A stretch of DNA of 64,000 bases. Origin: Sorangium cellulosum (GTDB lineage Bacteria > Myxococcota_A > Polyangia > Polyangiales > Polyangiaceae). The position numbers and the translations under genes are program-made. This document shows, one piece after another, positions 16,455 through 24,330 of this stretch (position 1 is the stretch's first letter; each line of letters opens with the position of its first letter). The notes under the pieces are model-generated. The model was not told where the DNA came from, did no database searches, and saw only the letters and a program-made list of their open reading frames with translations. The stretch spans positions 10,372,501 to 10,436,500 of the forward strand of contig NZ_CP012670.1 in NCBI RefSeq assembly GCF_004135735.1, in the 5' to 3' direction.

Positions 16455-18005
16455 CTACGGCCGGATCGTCGCGTGGACCGAGAACGACGGCTTGGAGAAC
16501 GGACCCACGTTCGCGCCCTTGAGCGCGGATTGCACGCAGCTCGACTGGCCGTTCGACGCCGCCCAGCCGCTCACGGTCACCTTGCTCACCGCGCCTGACG
16601 ACGAGAACGTGATCTGCGCGCGCGACACGCCGTCGGCGCCCGCCACGCAGGCCCTCGCGCCGCCCATGACCGCGCCGAGCGCGGCCTGGACCGATCCCTG
16701 CGACGGCTGCTCGGGGATGTTCTGCTGCTGCCGGAGCGGACCCGAAGCAGGCACCGGCGCCTCGGACACGACCGAGGGGCTCTTGGCCCCATCAGAGCCC
16801 ACCGCGGCCTGCATGGCGGACGACAGGTCCTCCGCCTCGCCGGTCGCGGCCGGCGCGGCCGCCACCTTGCCCGGCTCCGCCTTCGGCGCCGTGGCGGCCG
16901 CTGCAGACGCCGCCGGCGCGGGGGCAACGGCCGGCGCGCCGGCCAGCGTCCTCGCCTTGGGCGACACGGCGAGCTTCCCCTCCGCGGCGACGATCGGCTG
17001 CTCGGTCACCGCGTTCTTCTCCGCGTTCGCCGCGGCCGCCGCTGGCGCGGCGGCGATCGGGGCGGGCGCTGCCGGTGCGGTCGGCGCGGCCTGCTCGTCG
17101 CCGGGAGGCGCCGGGGTCACCGGGACGGCAGGCGACGCTGCCGCGGTCTCCTGCTGCGGCACGGCCGTGGGCGTCCGCAACATGACCGTGACCGCCGCGG
17201 CCATGCCGAGGGCTGCCACGGCCGCGCCGGCGATCATCCCGCCGGACATTCGCCGAGCCGAGGCCTCGGGCGCGGAGGCGCCGGTCGGAGCGCGCCGCCT
17301 CCCCGCGGACATCGCGGCGACCTCCGCGGGCCTCCCGCCGTCGAGCGGGTCGGCCGTGCCAGGCTGCGCCTGCTCGGCGGCGTCCGCCGGCTCCTGGGCC
17401 GCCGACGCGCTGAGCCGGTTGAGATCGATGACCCCTGAATCCTCGGCCACCCTCTCGGCCGGGCGCAGCGAAGGCGACGACCCACGGCTGGTGGAGGGGA
17501 GCGAGCCGCGCGGCGTCGAGCCGCGGCCGGAGGGCGGCAGCGGCGTGGACGCGCGGCCCGACGACGGCAGCGGCGTGGTCAGGGCGCTGCGGCTGGACGG
17601 CAGCGGCGTCACGAGCGCCGCGCTGCCCACCCCGGGCGCGCTGCTCGTGCGGCCCGACGCCTGGCTGGCCCGCTCGGCGATCTCCCTCAGCGACGGGCGC
17701 TTCTTCTCCGGCGGCCGCGAGGCGCTGGCGGCCCCGGCCGCGCCGGATCGGGGCGCCATGGTGCCGTGCTCTCCCGTGGCAGGGGCTCCGTGCGCGATGT
17801 CCTCGATCTGCGCTTCGCCCGGCTCCGGGGCGAGATCAGGGGCCGCGAGGAGGCTGGCCAGCGCGGCCGTGTCCTCCGGGCGCCGCGACGTGGCGGCCTC
17901 GACGATCCGAGCTGCCCGCGCCTCCCACGCCGCCTCGTCGTCGTCGGTGGCGGGCCATCCGTGGAGCATCCCGTCGAGGTCGAGCTTGCTGCTGGTGACG
18001 TTCAT
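16455..18005 (-). CDS. AgmX/PglI-type C-terminal domain protein coupled to ECF sigma factor
   Basis: 516 residues. An acidic N-terminus (MNVTSSKLDLDGMLHGWPATDDDEAAWEARAARIVEAA) is followed by Ser/Pro-rich linkers with repeated PLPSS/GRGSTP motifs, one membrane helix near residue 260 (GGMIAGAAVAALGMAAAVTVML), a long Ala/Pro periplasmic linker, and a C-terminal domain (about 430-516: VQAALGAVMGGARACV ... VTVSGWAASN ... CVQSALKGANVGPF) of the AgmX/PglI C-terminal (TonB-C-like) type. Its ATG overlaps the sigma factor stop (ATGA), so translation is coupled. By position it is a candidate anti-sigma factor, but no ZAS or other known anti-sigma motif is visible. Confidence 0.75.
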   Translation of the reverse strand: MNVTSSKLDLDGMLHGWPATDDDEAAWEARAARIVEAATSRRPEDTAALASLLAAPDLAPEPGEAQIEDIAHGAPATGEHGTMAPRSGAAGAASASRPPEKKRPSLREIAERASQASGRTSSAPGVGSAALVTPLPSSRSALTTPLPSSGRASTPLPPSGRGSTPRGSLPSTSRGSSPSLRPAERVAEDSGVIDLNRLSASAAQEPADAAEQAQPGTADPLDGGRPAEVAAMSAGRRRAPTGASAPEASARRMSGGMIAGAAVAALGMAAAVTVMLRTPTAVPQQETAAASPAVPVTPAPPGDEQAAPTAPAAPAPIAAAPAAAAANAEKNAVTEQPIVAAEGKLAVSPKARTLAGAPAVAPAPAASAAAATAPKAEPGKVAAAPAATGEAEDLSSAMQAAVGSDGAKSPSVVSEAPVPASGPLRQQQNIPEQPSQGSVQAALGAVMGGARACVAGADGVSRAQITFSSSGAVSKVTVSGWAASNGQSSCVQSALKGANVGPFSKPSFSVHATIRP

Positions 18006-18589
18006 TCGGCGTCCCCTCCGAAACCGCGCTCCGCGAGGTACGCGCGGAGCTTGCGGCGCGCCTCGTGGACGCGCCAGGCGACTGTTCCTTCCGGACAACC
18101 CAGGATCTTGGAGGCATCGTCGTGCGGCACGCCGTCGATGCACACGAGGATCAACGTCGTCCGCAGCGTGTCCGAGAGCGCGTCGATGCCCTCGCAGAGC
18201 GCCGCCGCGAGCTCGCGCCGCTGCGTCGTCGCGGCCGGATCGACGCCGTGGCTCGGGCGCGTCTCGAGCAGAAGAGACTCGATCCGCGGATCGTCCGACG
18301 GGGTCGAGTTCCTGCTCGGCTTGCGGGCCCGGATCATGTTGAGCGAGAGGTTCACGGCGATCCGGTAGAGCCAGGTGAACGGCTCGCTCCGGCCGTCGAA
18401 CCGATCGAGCGCCTGGTAGGCCCGGACGAACGTCTCCTGGGTCACGTCCTCCGCCTCCGCGCCCGAGCGGACGAGATGGAACGCCAGCCGGAAGATCCGC
18501 TTCTGATATCGGCGAACCAGCACCCCGAAGGCCTGGGCGTCTCCGCTCCGCGCCTGATCGACGAGCTCACGATCGGTGGGTTTGGCCAT
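18002..18589 (-). CDS. ECF-family RNA polymerase sigma factor
   Basis: 195 residues with sigma-70 region 2 (about 8-80: VRRYQKRIFRLAFHLV, then DVTQETFVRAYQALDRF, then FTWLYRIAVNLSLNMIR) and region 4 (about 125-185: ALSDTLRTTLILVCIDGVPHDDASKILGCPEGTVAWRVHEARRKLRAYL, a helix-turn-helix for the -35 element). It directs RNA polymerase to a small regulon, usually for envelope or oxidative stress. The ATG at 18589 gives the usual family N-terminus MAKPTDRELVDQARSG. Its stop overlaps the next start by four bases. Confidence 0.93.
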   Translation of the reverse strand: MAKPTDRELVDQARSGDAQAFGVLVRRYQKRIFRLAFHLVRSGAEAEDVTQETFVRAYQALDRFDGRSEPFTWLYRIAVNLSLNMIRARKPSRNSTPSDDPRIESLLLETRPSHGVDPAATTQRRELAAALCEGIDALSDTLRTTLILVCIDGVPHDDASKILGCPEGTVAWRVHEARRKLRAYLAERGFGGDAE

Positions 18590-19005
18590 CCTAGCCGCCT
18601 CGGGGTGCGAGTTGTCTCCAGCGCACGGACGACAGCGCAGCCGCGGCCAGCCCCTCGCGACCGCCACTGGCTGTCCCGGCGGGAGGCGCCCCTCGCGGCG
18701 AGCCCCGCTTCGCGGACGCGAAGCAGGGCGCTAAGGAGGCAAGTTCCACGTTCAGGCGCGCGAAGATAGCCGAACACTTCCTCTAGGACAAACCATGCGC
18801 CTGGACCTTGGGCGCCGCGTGTGCCTTCGACTGGCCGGGCAGTATGCCCGGGCTGGCGCGCGGCGCCGGCCGGTCTCGGCGTCTTGGTCGACACGGCGCC
18901 AGGCCGGCGCGCCCACGCGCCCGCGCCCCCACGTGGTGGCTGCGCGAGCGCGGCCTGCGCAGGCGCTCCGCGCGCGGCCGGCCGCGCCGCTGCTATGGTC
19001 GGCGG
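18590..19005. promoter_or_regulatory. Divergent intergenic region between ECF sigma factor and ctp protease
   Basis: 416 bp with no convincing gene on either strand. It must hold the divergent promoters of the sigma factor operon and the protease. Less GC-rich patches occur at 18755-18800. I could not identify a pair of ECF-type AAC/CGT boxes with confidence. Confidence 0.3.
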
Positions 19006-20337
19006 ATGCGACGTTTCTCGAGATGGATGCGCACCATCGGGCTCGTCACGGCGGCCTTCGCGGGAGGTGCCGCGACGTCCCACCTCGCGGGCGCGAGCAC
19101 CCAGGCGCAGAGCCCGTACGCTCCGTTCGCGCAGCTCGCGCGCGTGCTCGTGCTCGTCGAGAACCAGTACGTCGAGCCGGCGCAGCGGAGCAAGATCATC
19201 GAGGGCGCCATCAAGGGCATGGTCGCCGAGCTCGATCCCCACTCCGCCTACATGAACGCCGCCGAGTTCGCCCTGTTCCAGGAGGACACAGGGGGGACGT
19301 TCGGAGGCGTCGGCATCGAGGTCGACACGAGGGACGACGTCATCACGGTGATCGCGCCGATCGAGGGCTCGCCCGCGGCGCGGGCGGGCATCCGGTCCGG
19401 CGATCAGATCCTCGCGATCGACGGGCGCCCCGTGCGCGGCGAGCGCCTGGACAAGCTCGTGAAGATCATGCGCGGGCCCGCCGGCACCCGGGTCAAGCTC
19501 ACGATCCGCCGGCAGGGCGTCGCCGAGCCGCTCACGATCGATCTCACCCGGGAGCGGATCCACGTCACGAGCGTCGCGGCGAAGCGCCTCGAGCGCGACG
19601 TCGCGTACGTCCGCGTGAAGCAGTTCCAGGACGGCACCCACGAGGAGCTGCTCCGCGCCGCGGCGAGGCTGCGCGCCGCCTCGAAGGCGCCGCTCGCCGG
19701 CGTGATCCTCGACCTGCGCAACAACCCCGGCGGCCTCGTCGACGAGGCAGAGGCCGTGGCTGACGAGTTCCTCGCGTCGGGGACGATCTACTCCACCCGC
19801 CACCGCGACAGCGTCGTCGACGAGGCGAGCGCGCACGCGGGCGGCGCGTTCGCCGCGCTGCCCGTCGTCGCGCTCGTGAACGAGTACTCCGCGAGCGCCG
19901 CCGAGCTCGTCGCAGGCGCCTTGCAGGACAGCGGGCGCGCCACGGTGGTCGGCGCGACGACCTTCGGCAAGGGGTCGGTGCAGACCATCTTCGAGCTGCC
20001 GGGCGGCGCCGGGGTGAGGCTCACGACGATGCGCTACTACACGCCGAAGGGGCGCTCGATCCAGGCGCAGGGCATCCGGCCGGACATCGTCATCGAGAGC
20101 CCGGAGCAACAGGTCTCGGCCACCATCCTTCGCGAGCGGGATCTCGAGGGCCACCTCCCCGCCGAGGGCGGGATCGCCGCCGGCGCGCCGAGGGCCGTGC
20201 TCATCGAGAAGCCCACGGGGCCGGCCGACGCGCGCGCCCCCGACGGCGACGTGCCCGCCGATCCGACCCGCGGAACCGACTTCGCGCTCACCGTCGGCTA
20301 CCAGCAGCTCCTCCGCGAGATGCCGGCGACCCGCTGA
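19006..20337 (+). CDS. ctpA: Carboxyl-terminal processing protease (S41 family)
   Basis: 443 residues. Signal peptide or anchor in residues 1-30 (MRTIGLVTAAFAGGAATSHLA), an S41 N-terminal region (VLVLVENQYVE, GMVAELDPHSAYM), PDZ domain at about 90-180 (GGVGIEVDTRDDVITVIAPIEGSPAARAGI), then the catalytic core with LRNNPGG, the nucleophile region NEYSASAAELVAGAL and the Lys region TFGKGSVQT, so the Ser/Lys dyad is present. It trims C-termini or degrades proteins in the periplasm. The ATG at 19006 is preceded by GGCGG. It converges with glpB 51 bp downstream. Confidence 0.93.
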   Translation: MRRFSRWMRTIGLVTAAFAGGAATSHLAGASTQAQSPYAPFAQLARVLVLVENQYVEPAQRSKIIEGAIKGMVAELDPHSAYMNAAEFALFQEDTGGTFGGVGIEVDTRDDVITVIAPIEGSPAARAGIRSGDQILAIDGRPVRGERLDKLVKIMRGPAGTRVKLTIRRQGVAEPLTIDLTRERIHVTSVAAKRLERDVAYVRVKQFQDGTHEELLRAAARLRAASKAPLAGVILDLRNNPGGLVDEAEAVADEFLASGTIYSTRHRDSVVDEASAHAGGAFAALPVVALVNEYSASAAELVAGALQDSGRATVVGATTFGKGSVQTIFELPGGAGVRLTTMRYYTPKGRSIQAQGIRPDIVIESPEQQVSATILRERDLEGHLPAEGGIAAGAPRAVLIEKPTGPADARAPDGDVPADPTRGTDFALTVGYQQLLREMPATR

Positions 20338-20357
20338 CGCCTCCTCCGGCTCCGCGC

Positions 20358-20405
20358 CAGGCCTCGGCGCCGTCAGGCCTCGGCGTCGTCAGGCCTCGGC
20401 GCCGG
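20358..20405. repeat. Three 16-bp tandem repeats across the glpB stop codon
   Basis: CAGGCCTCGGCGCCGT occurs at 20358-20373, with single-base variants at 20374-20389 and 20390-20405. The minus-strand glpB stop codon (TCA at 20389-20391) lies at the junction of units two and three, and each unit boundary can supply the same stop in a different frame. Confidence 0.8.
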
Positions 20406-21636
20406 CGCGCAGCCCGGTCGTCACCGCGTCGAGCACGGTGCGCGCCCGTCCGGCGACGACCGACCCGGCCGCGAGGATCCCGGGGGCCGCGCGGACGCCC
20501 TCGCACCGGATGCCCACCGTCTCCAGCGCGCCCGGGCGCTCGCCGCAGGGCCACGCGACGACGTCGAGCTCGGGGCCCTGCATGGAGCTCACCACGCCGA
20601 GCGCCCCGCGCGCGTCACCCAGCGTGACGGGCGCCGCGATCGAGAGCGCGAACGGCGCGGCCCCGCGCGCCGCGAGGTCATGGCCGGCGCCGCGCTCCGG
20701 CGGGGCGTACACGACGCCCCCGCCGGCGAGGCCGCCGATCGCAAGGATCACGGCGTCCGCCTCGAGCGGCGCGTCGTCGCCCTCCACGTGGACCGAGACG
20801 CGCTCGCCGCGATCCCCCGGCCCGTCGCGGCGCGCCCCCACCGCGCGCACGCGGCCGTGGCGCTGCGTCGCCCCGATCGCGGCGAGCAGCGCGTCGCGCG
20901 CCGCCTCGAAGCGCAGCCCCGCCGGCGAGCCGGCGCCGACCAGCGCCTCGCCCACCGGGACCCCGAGGCGAGCCGACAGCGCCTCGGCCCGCGGGGCGCG
21001 CGCGCCGAGCCACGGGCCGAGCAGGATCGCCCCCGCGCCGCCCGCGCCCTCGAGCGCCTCGCGGAGCCGCTCGAGCAGCCACGAGAGCCGCGCCGGGTCG
21101 TCGTGCCGCGCCGCGAGGTCGCCGTCCGGGATCCGCCGCTCGTCGTCGAAGCGCAGGATCGGCGCGTCGACCGGCAGGAAGCGGAGCCCCCGCGCGCGGG
21201 CGAACGGCTCGTCCGCGAGCGACTCCGCGAGCGCGTCGGCGTCCCACGCGCCGCGCGGCGCGCGGGGCACGAGGACGCGCGTGCGGCGGAGCGGGCCCAG
21301 ATCGAGCAGCGCGCGATCCCGGCCGCGGGCCGGGCGGATCCGCCCGGCGACGGTCGCGAGGCGCGCGGCCGCCGCCTGCGGCACGTCCCACAGGCCGAGC
21401 TCCGCCGCGAACAGCCTCGCCGCGGGCGCGAGCTCGCCGGCGGGCAGCTCGCCGCCGAGCAGCCGCGCGGCCCGCTCGAGCTGGTCCCACGGGACGTCGT
21501 CCACGGCGCCGCCCGCGAGCGCCGTCTCCCCGACGCCCGCGGAGATCACGGCGACCTGCGCCCCGCGCCGCCGCGCGCTCCACGCCGCGGCGAGGCCGGC
21601 GACGCCGGCGCCGATCACGACGATCGATCGCGCCAT
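20389..21636 (-). CDS. glpB: Glycerol-3-phosphate dehydrogenase subunit B-like flavoprotein
   Basis: 415 residues. The FAD dinucleotide-binding motif is at the very start (IVVIGAGVAGLAAAWSARRRGAQVAVIS), with a second conserved FAD segment DAVILAIGG and a C-terminal ILAAGSVVAGR. Order and length match GlpB, the subunit of the GlpABC anaerobic glycerol-3-phosphate dehydrogenase. Its ATG lies 22 bp inside the end of glpA, so the two are translated together. Sequence similarity to GlpB is weaker than for GlpA, and the assignment rests partly on that linkage. Confidence 0.75.
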   Translation of the reverse strand: MARSIVVIGAGVAGLAAAWSARRRGAQVAVISAGVGETALAGGAVDDVPWDQLERAARLLGGELPAGELAPAARLFAAELGLWDVPQAAAARLATVAGRIRPARGRDRALLDLGPLRRTRVLVPRAPRGAWDADALAESLADEPFARARGLRFLPVDAPILRFDDERRIPDGDLAARHDDPARLSWLLERLREALEGAGGAGAILLGPWLGARAPRAEALSARLGVPVGEALVGAGSPAGLRFEAARDALLAAIGATQRHGRVRAVGARRDGPGDRGERVSVHVEGDDAPLEADAVILAIGGLAGGGVVYAPPERGAGHDLAARGAAPFALSIAAPVTLGDARGALGVVSSMQGPELDVVAWPCGERPGALETVGIRCEGVRAAPGILAAGSVVAGRARTVLDAVTTGLRAGAEA

Positions 21637-23399
21637 GCCCTCTCCTCCAGATCCCTCGCGGGGCGCGGCGCCCGCGGCTCGCCCTCCTCGCGCGCCGAGA
21701 GGGCCGCCTCGTCACCCGCGGGCGCCCCGAGCTCCGACCGCACGCTGGCGATGGCGAGCGCCTCCTGCCGGGCCTGCTCCGGTCCGAGCGCGACGGCGCG
21801 CGTCGTCGCCTGCCGCGCCAGGAACTGCATCGCCTGCCGCGCGCCCTCGCGCGGCGGGAGCGAGAGCTCCTGCGCCACGATCTGCCCGCACCGCGCCGCG
21901 CAGCGCATGCCCCCGCACGCGCCGAGGCCGAGGCGCGTGCGGCGCGCGACGTCGGCGACGCTCCGGGCGAGCTCGTGCCGGAGGACGTAGCGCACCTCGC
22001 CCTCGATGACGGGCTCGCAGGCGCACACCGTGGCCGCCTCGCGCGGCCGCTCGCGCACGCGCTCCTCGATCCGGAGCGCGCGCGAGCCGTGCCGGTACAC
22101 CAGCCGGCGCGCGGCCACCGCGTCGACCTCCAGCCGCCGCGCGAGCGCGAGCGCGTCCGCCGGGCGGTCGCCGCCGGGCAGCGCGGTCGTGTGCGTCGCG
22201 CAGCGCGCGCCGAGCTGGAAGCGCCGCGCGAGGACGTCGGTCATCTGCTCGGCGAAGAGCCGGAAGCTGGCCAGCTTGCCGCCGATCATCGAGTAGAGCC
22301 CCGGCGCGCCGTGCGCCGCGTGGTCGATGATCTGGTGCTCGCGCGAGAGATCGTCCTCGGTCGGCCCGTACGCGTGGATCGTGGGCCGCACGCCCGCGAA
22401 CGTGCCGATCGCGCGCGCCTCGCGGATCTGTGGGAACACGCGGGCGATGCCCTGGACCAGGTACCGGACCTCCTCGCTCGTCGCGCGGACCTGATCGAGG
22501 TCGCCGTAGAAATCGTCGTCGGTCGTGCCGACGACGCTCATGTTCTCCCACGGCTCGAGGAAGATCTGCCGGCCGTCGATCGTCGTCCCCATGATCGCGT
22601 AGTTCGTGAGGCGGCGGTCGAACACGACGTGGATGCCCTTGCCGGGCCGCACCCGCGAGCTCGCGGCCGGCAGGCCCGCGAGCGACGCCGTGATCGGCGA
22701 CCACGCGCCGGTCGCGTTCACGACCACGCTCGTGCGGAGCCGCCCGCCCTCGCCGGTCCTGAGATCGCGGTAGCGCACGGCGAGGATCTCGCCGGTGTCC
22801 TCGCGGCGCTCGATCCGCTCCACCGTGTGCCCCACGTACACCTTCGCCCCCCGCTCGATCGCGTCGATGGCGTTGGCGACGCAGAGCCGGGCGCCGTCGA
22901 TGCCCCACTCGTCGAAGCTGAAGCCGCCCGCGAGGTCGCCGTGGAGCCCGGGCTCCAGCGTCCTGAGCTCGTCGGACGACAGGCGCGCGTGCGGCTTGCC
23001 GCGCTTGAGCGGCTGGTAGGCGTCGTACGCCTCGAAGAACGCGTCGGCGAGCGTGTAGAGGACGCGCGCGCGCCCCGCGTTCTCGAACGGCACGAGGAAG
23101 GGGATCCGGAAGAGCAGGTGCGGCGCGATCGCCTGGATGTGCCCGGAGTCGCGGCACGACGTCTCGGTCACGTGCGGATCGCTGGTCAGGTACCTGAGCC
23201 CGCCGTGGATCATGCCGCTCGAGTTCCCGCTCGCGCCGAAGGCGAGATCGTTGCGCTCGAACAGGGCGACCTTCAGGCCCCGCTGCGACGCGTCGCGGGC
23301 GACGCCCACGCCGTTCACCCCGCCCCCGATCACCACCACGTCCACGTCGGTGCCGGCGCGGCGAGCCGGTGTTGCGGCGCTCGAAGGGAGGATCGTCAC
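21615..23399 (-). CDS. glpA: Glycerol-3-phosphate dehydrogenase, GlpA type with BFD [2Fe-2S] domain
   Basis: 594 residues. FAD motif VVVIGGGVNGVGVARDASQRG near residue 20, then FGASGNSSGMIHGGLRYL typical of GlpA/GlpD, the FAD/substrate core (IHVVFDRRL, TFAGVRPTI, SMIGGKL), and after residue about 440 a BFD-like [2Fe-2S] domain: VCACEP and LGACGGMRCAARC supply the four Cys. This arrangement is GlpA rather than aerobic GlpD. It oxidises sn-glycerol 3-phosphate to dihydroxyacetone phosphate. No in-frame ATG precedes the FAD motif; a GTG at 23399 is the best start, without a clear ribosome site. No glpC follows glpB. Confidence 0.88.
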   Translation of the reverse strand: MTILPSSAATPARRAGTDVDVVVIGGGVNGVGVARDASQRGLKVALFERNDLAFGASGNSSGMIHGGLRYLTSDPHVTETSCRDSGHIQAIAPHLLFRIPFLVPFENAGRARVLYTLADAFFEAYDAYQPLKRGKPHARLSSDELRTLEPGLHGDLAGGFSFDEWGIDGARLCVANAIDAIERGAKVYVGHTVERIERREDTGEILAVRYRDLRTGEGGRLRTSVVVNATGAWSPITASLAGLPAASSRVRPGKGIHVVFDRRLTNYAIMGTTIDGRQIFLEPWENMSVVGTTDDDFYGDLDQVRATSEEVRYLVQGIARVFPQIREARAIGTFAGVRPTIHAYGPTEDDLSREHQIIDHAAHGAPGLYSMIGGKLASFRLFAEQMTDVLARRFQLGARCATHTTALPGGDRPADALALARRLEVDAVAARRLVYRHGSRALRIEERVRERPREAATVCACEPVIEGEVRYVLRHELARSVADVARRTRLGLGACGGMRCAARCGQIVAQELSLPPREGARQAMQFLARQATTRAVALGPEQARQEALAIASVRSELGAPAGDEAALSAREEGEPRAPRPARDLEERAWRDRSS

Positions 23400-23439
23400 T
23401 GGAGGGCGTATAGCATGCCAGAAATTTTTCACGAGCGAG

Positions 23440-23577
23440 CCGGACCTTGGCGGGGTGCGCTGCGCGCCGGGGGCTCCCCGGAGGGGCTGGAGTGCAGGTG
23501 AGCCACGAAAGGGGCTCGCCGGAACGCAAGCCCCGGAGGGGAGCCCCCGGCGCGCAGCGCACCCCGCCAAGGTCCGG
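23440..23577. repeat. Long palindromic repeat, copy 2 (40-bp perfect arms)
   Basis: Arm 23440-23479 is the exact reverse complement of 23538-23577, with a 58-bp spacer. The core 23469-23548 matches, in inverted orientation, the core of copy 1 at 1250-1327. The outer arms (23440-23468 and 23549-23577) are different from those of copy 1. It fills the 187-bp gap between the glycosyltransferase stop... and glpA start on the opposite side, and could act as a transcription barrier, small-RNA source or non-autonomous mobile unit. Confidence 0.88.
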
Positions 23578-23586
23578 GCCGGGCCG

Positions 23587-24330
23587 TCAGCCGCGGACCC
23601 GGATCGCCCAGGTCAGCTTCACGAGGCTGCGGAGCACGTTCGGGACGCGCCGCGTGAGGTTGATCGAGGGCCGCCGCTTCTCCAGCACGCGCACGGGGAT
23701 CTCCTCGATCCGGAGGCCCGCCCGGTAGGCGCGGATGACGAGCTCGCTGGCGAAGACGTCCTTGTCCACGACGCAGTCGCGCACGATACCGAGCAGCGGC
23801 TCGCGGACGAACGCCTTGAGCCCGTGGGTGTCCGTCCCGCGGAAGCCCAGCGCGGCGCGCAGGAGCCCGTTGTAGATCTGGCTCGCCGCGTGCCGCGCCC
23901 ACGGGCGGTCGTCGCGCGCCCCCGGGAGCAGCTTCGAGCCGATCACCATGTCGACGCCGCCCTCCCGCAGCATGTCGACGGCCCGGGCGTGGAAATCCGC
24001 GTCGCACAGGTCGATCTCGTCGCAGAGCACGAAGCGCCCGCGCGCCCGCTCGATGCCCGCGCGGAGCGCCGCCCCGTAGTTCGGCTCGCCGATCGAGAAG
24101 CGCCGCACTTCCGGGTACTTGCGCTCGATCTCGCCGGCGATGCGGAGCGTCCCGTCGCGCGAGCCGTTCTCCGCGAGCACGAGCTCCCAGCGCCAGCCGA
24201 GCGGCGAGAGCCGCTCGCGCAGGTCCACCACGGCCGCGTGGAGGATCGCCTCCTCGTTGTAGATCGGGATGACGATCGAGACCTCCGGCGCCTCGCCGGC
24301 GTCGCGGGAGCCAGGCCCCGCGCTGCTCAC
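23587..24330 (-). CDS. Family 2 glycosyltransferase (polyprenyl-phosphate mannosyltransferase-like)
   Basis: 247 residues with a GT-A fold: VSIVIPIYNEEAIL near residue 16 (nucleotide-sugar binding), LAENGSRDGT, then GRFVLCDEIDLCD at the DxD position (here DEID) and the later GTDTHGLKAF. It resembles dolichyl/polyprenyl-phosphate sugar transferases, acting at the inner face of the membrane; no membrane helix is present. The GTG start overlaps the stop of the upstream FAD gene (GTGA), so the two are translationally coupled and probably work in one polysaccharide pathway. Confidence 0.85.
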   Translation of the reverse strand: MSSAGPGSRDAGEAPEVSIVIPIYNEEAILHAAVVDLRERLSPLGWRWELVLAENGSRDGTLRIAGEIERKYPEVRRFSIGEPNYGAALRAGIERARGRFVLCDEIDLCDADFHARAVDMLREGGVDMVIGSKLLPGARDDRPWARHAASQIYNGLLRAALGFRGTDTHGLKAFVREPLLGIVRDCVVDKDVFASELVIRAYRAGLRIEEIPVRVLEKRRPSINLTRRVPNVLRSLVKLTWAIRVRG

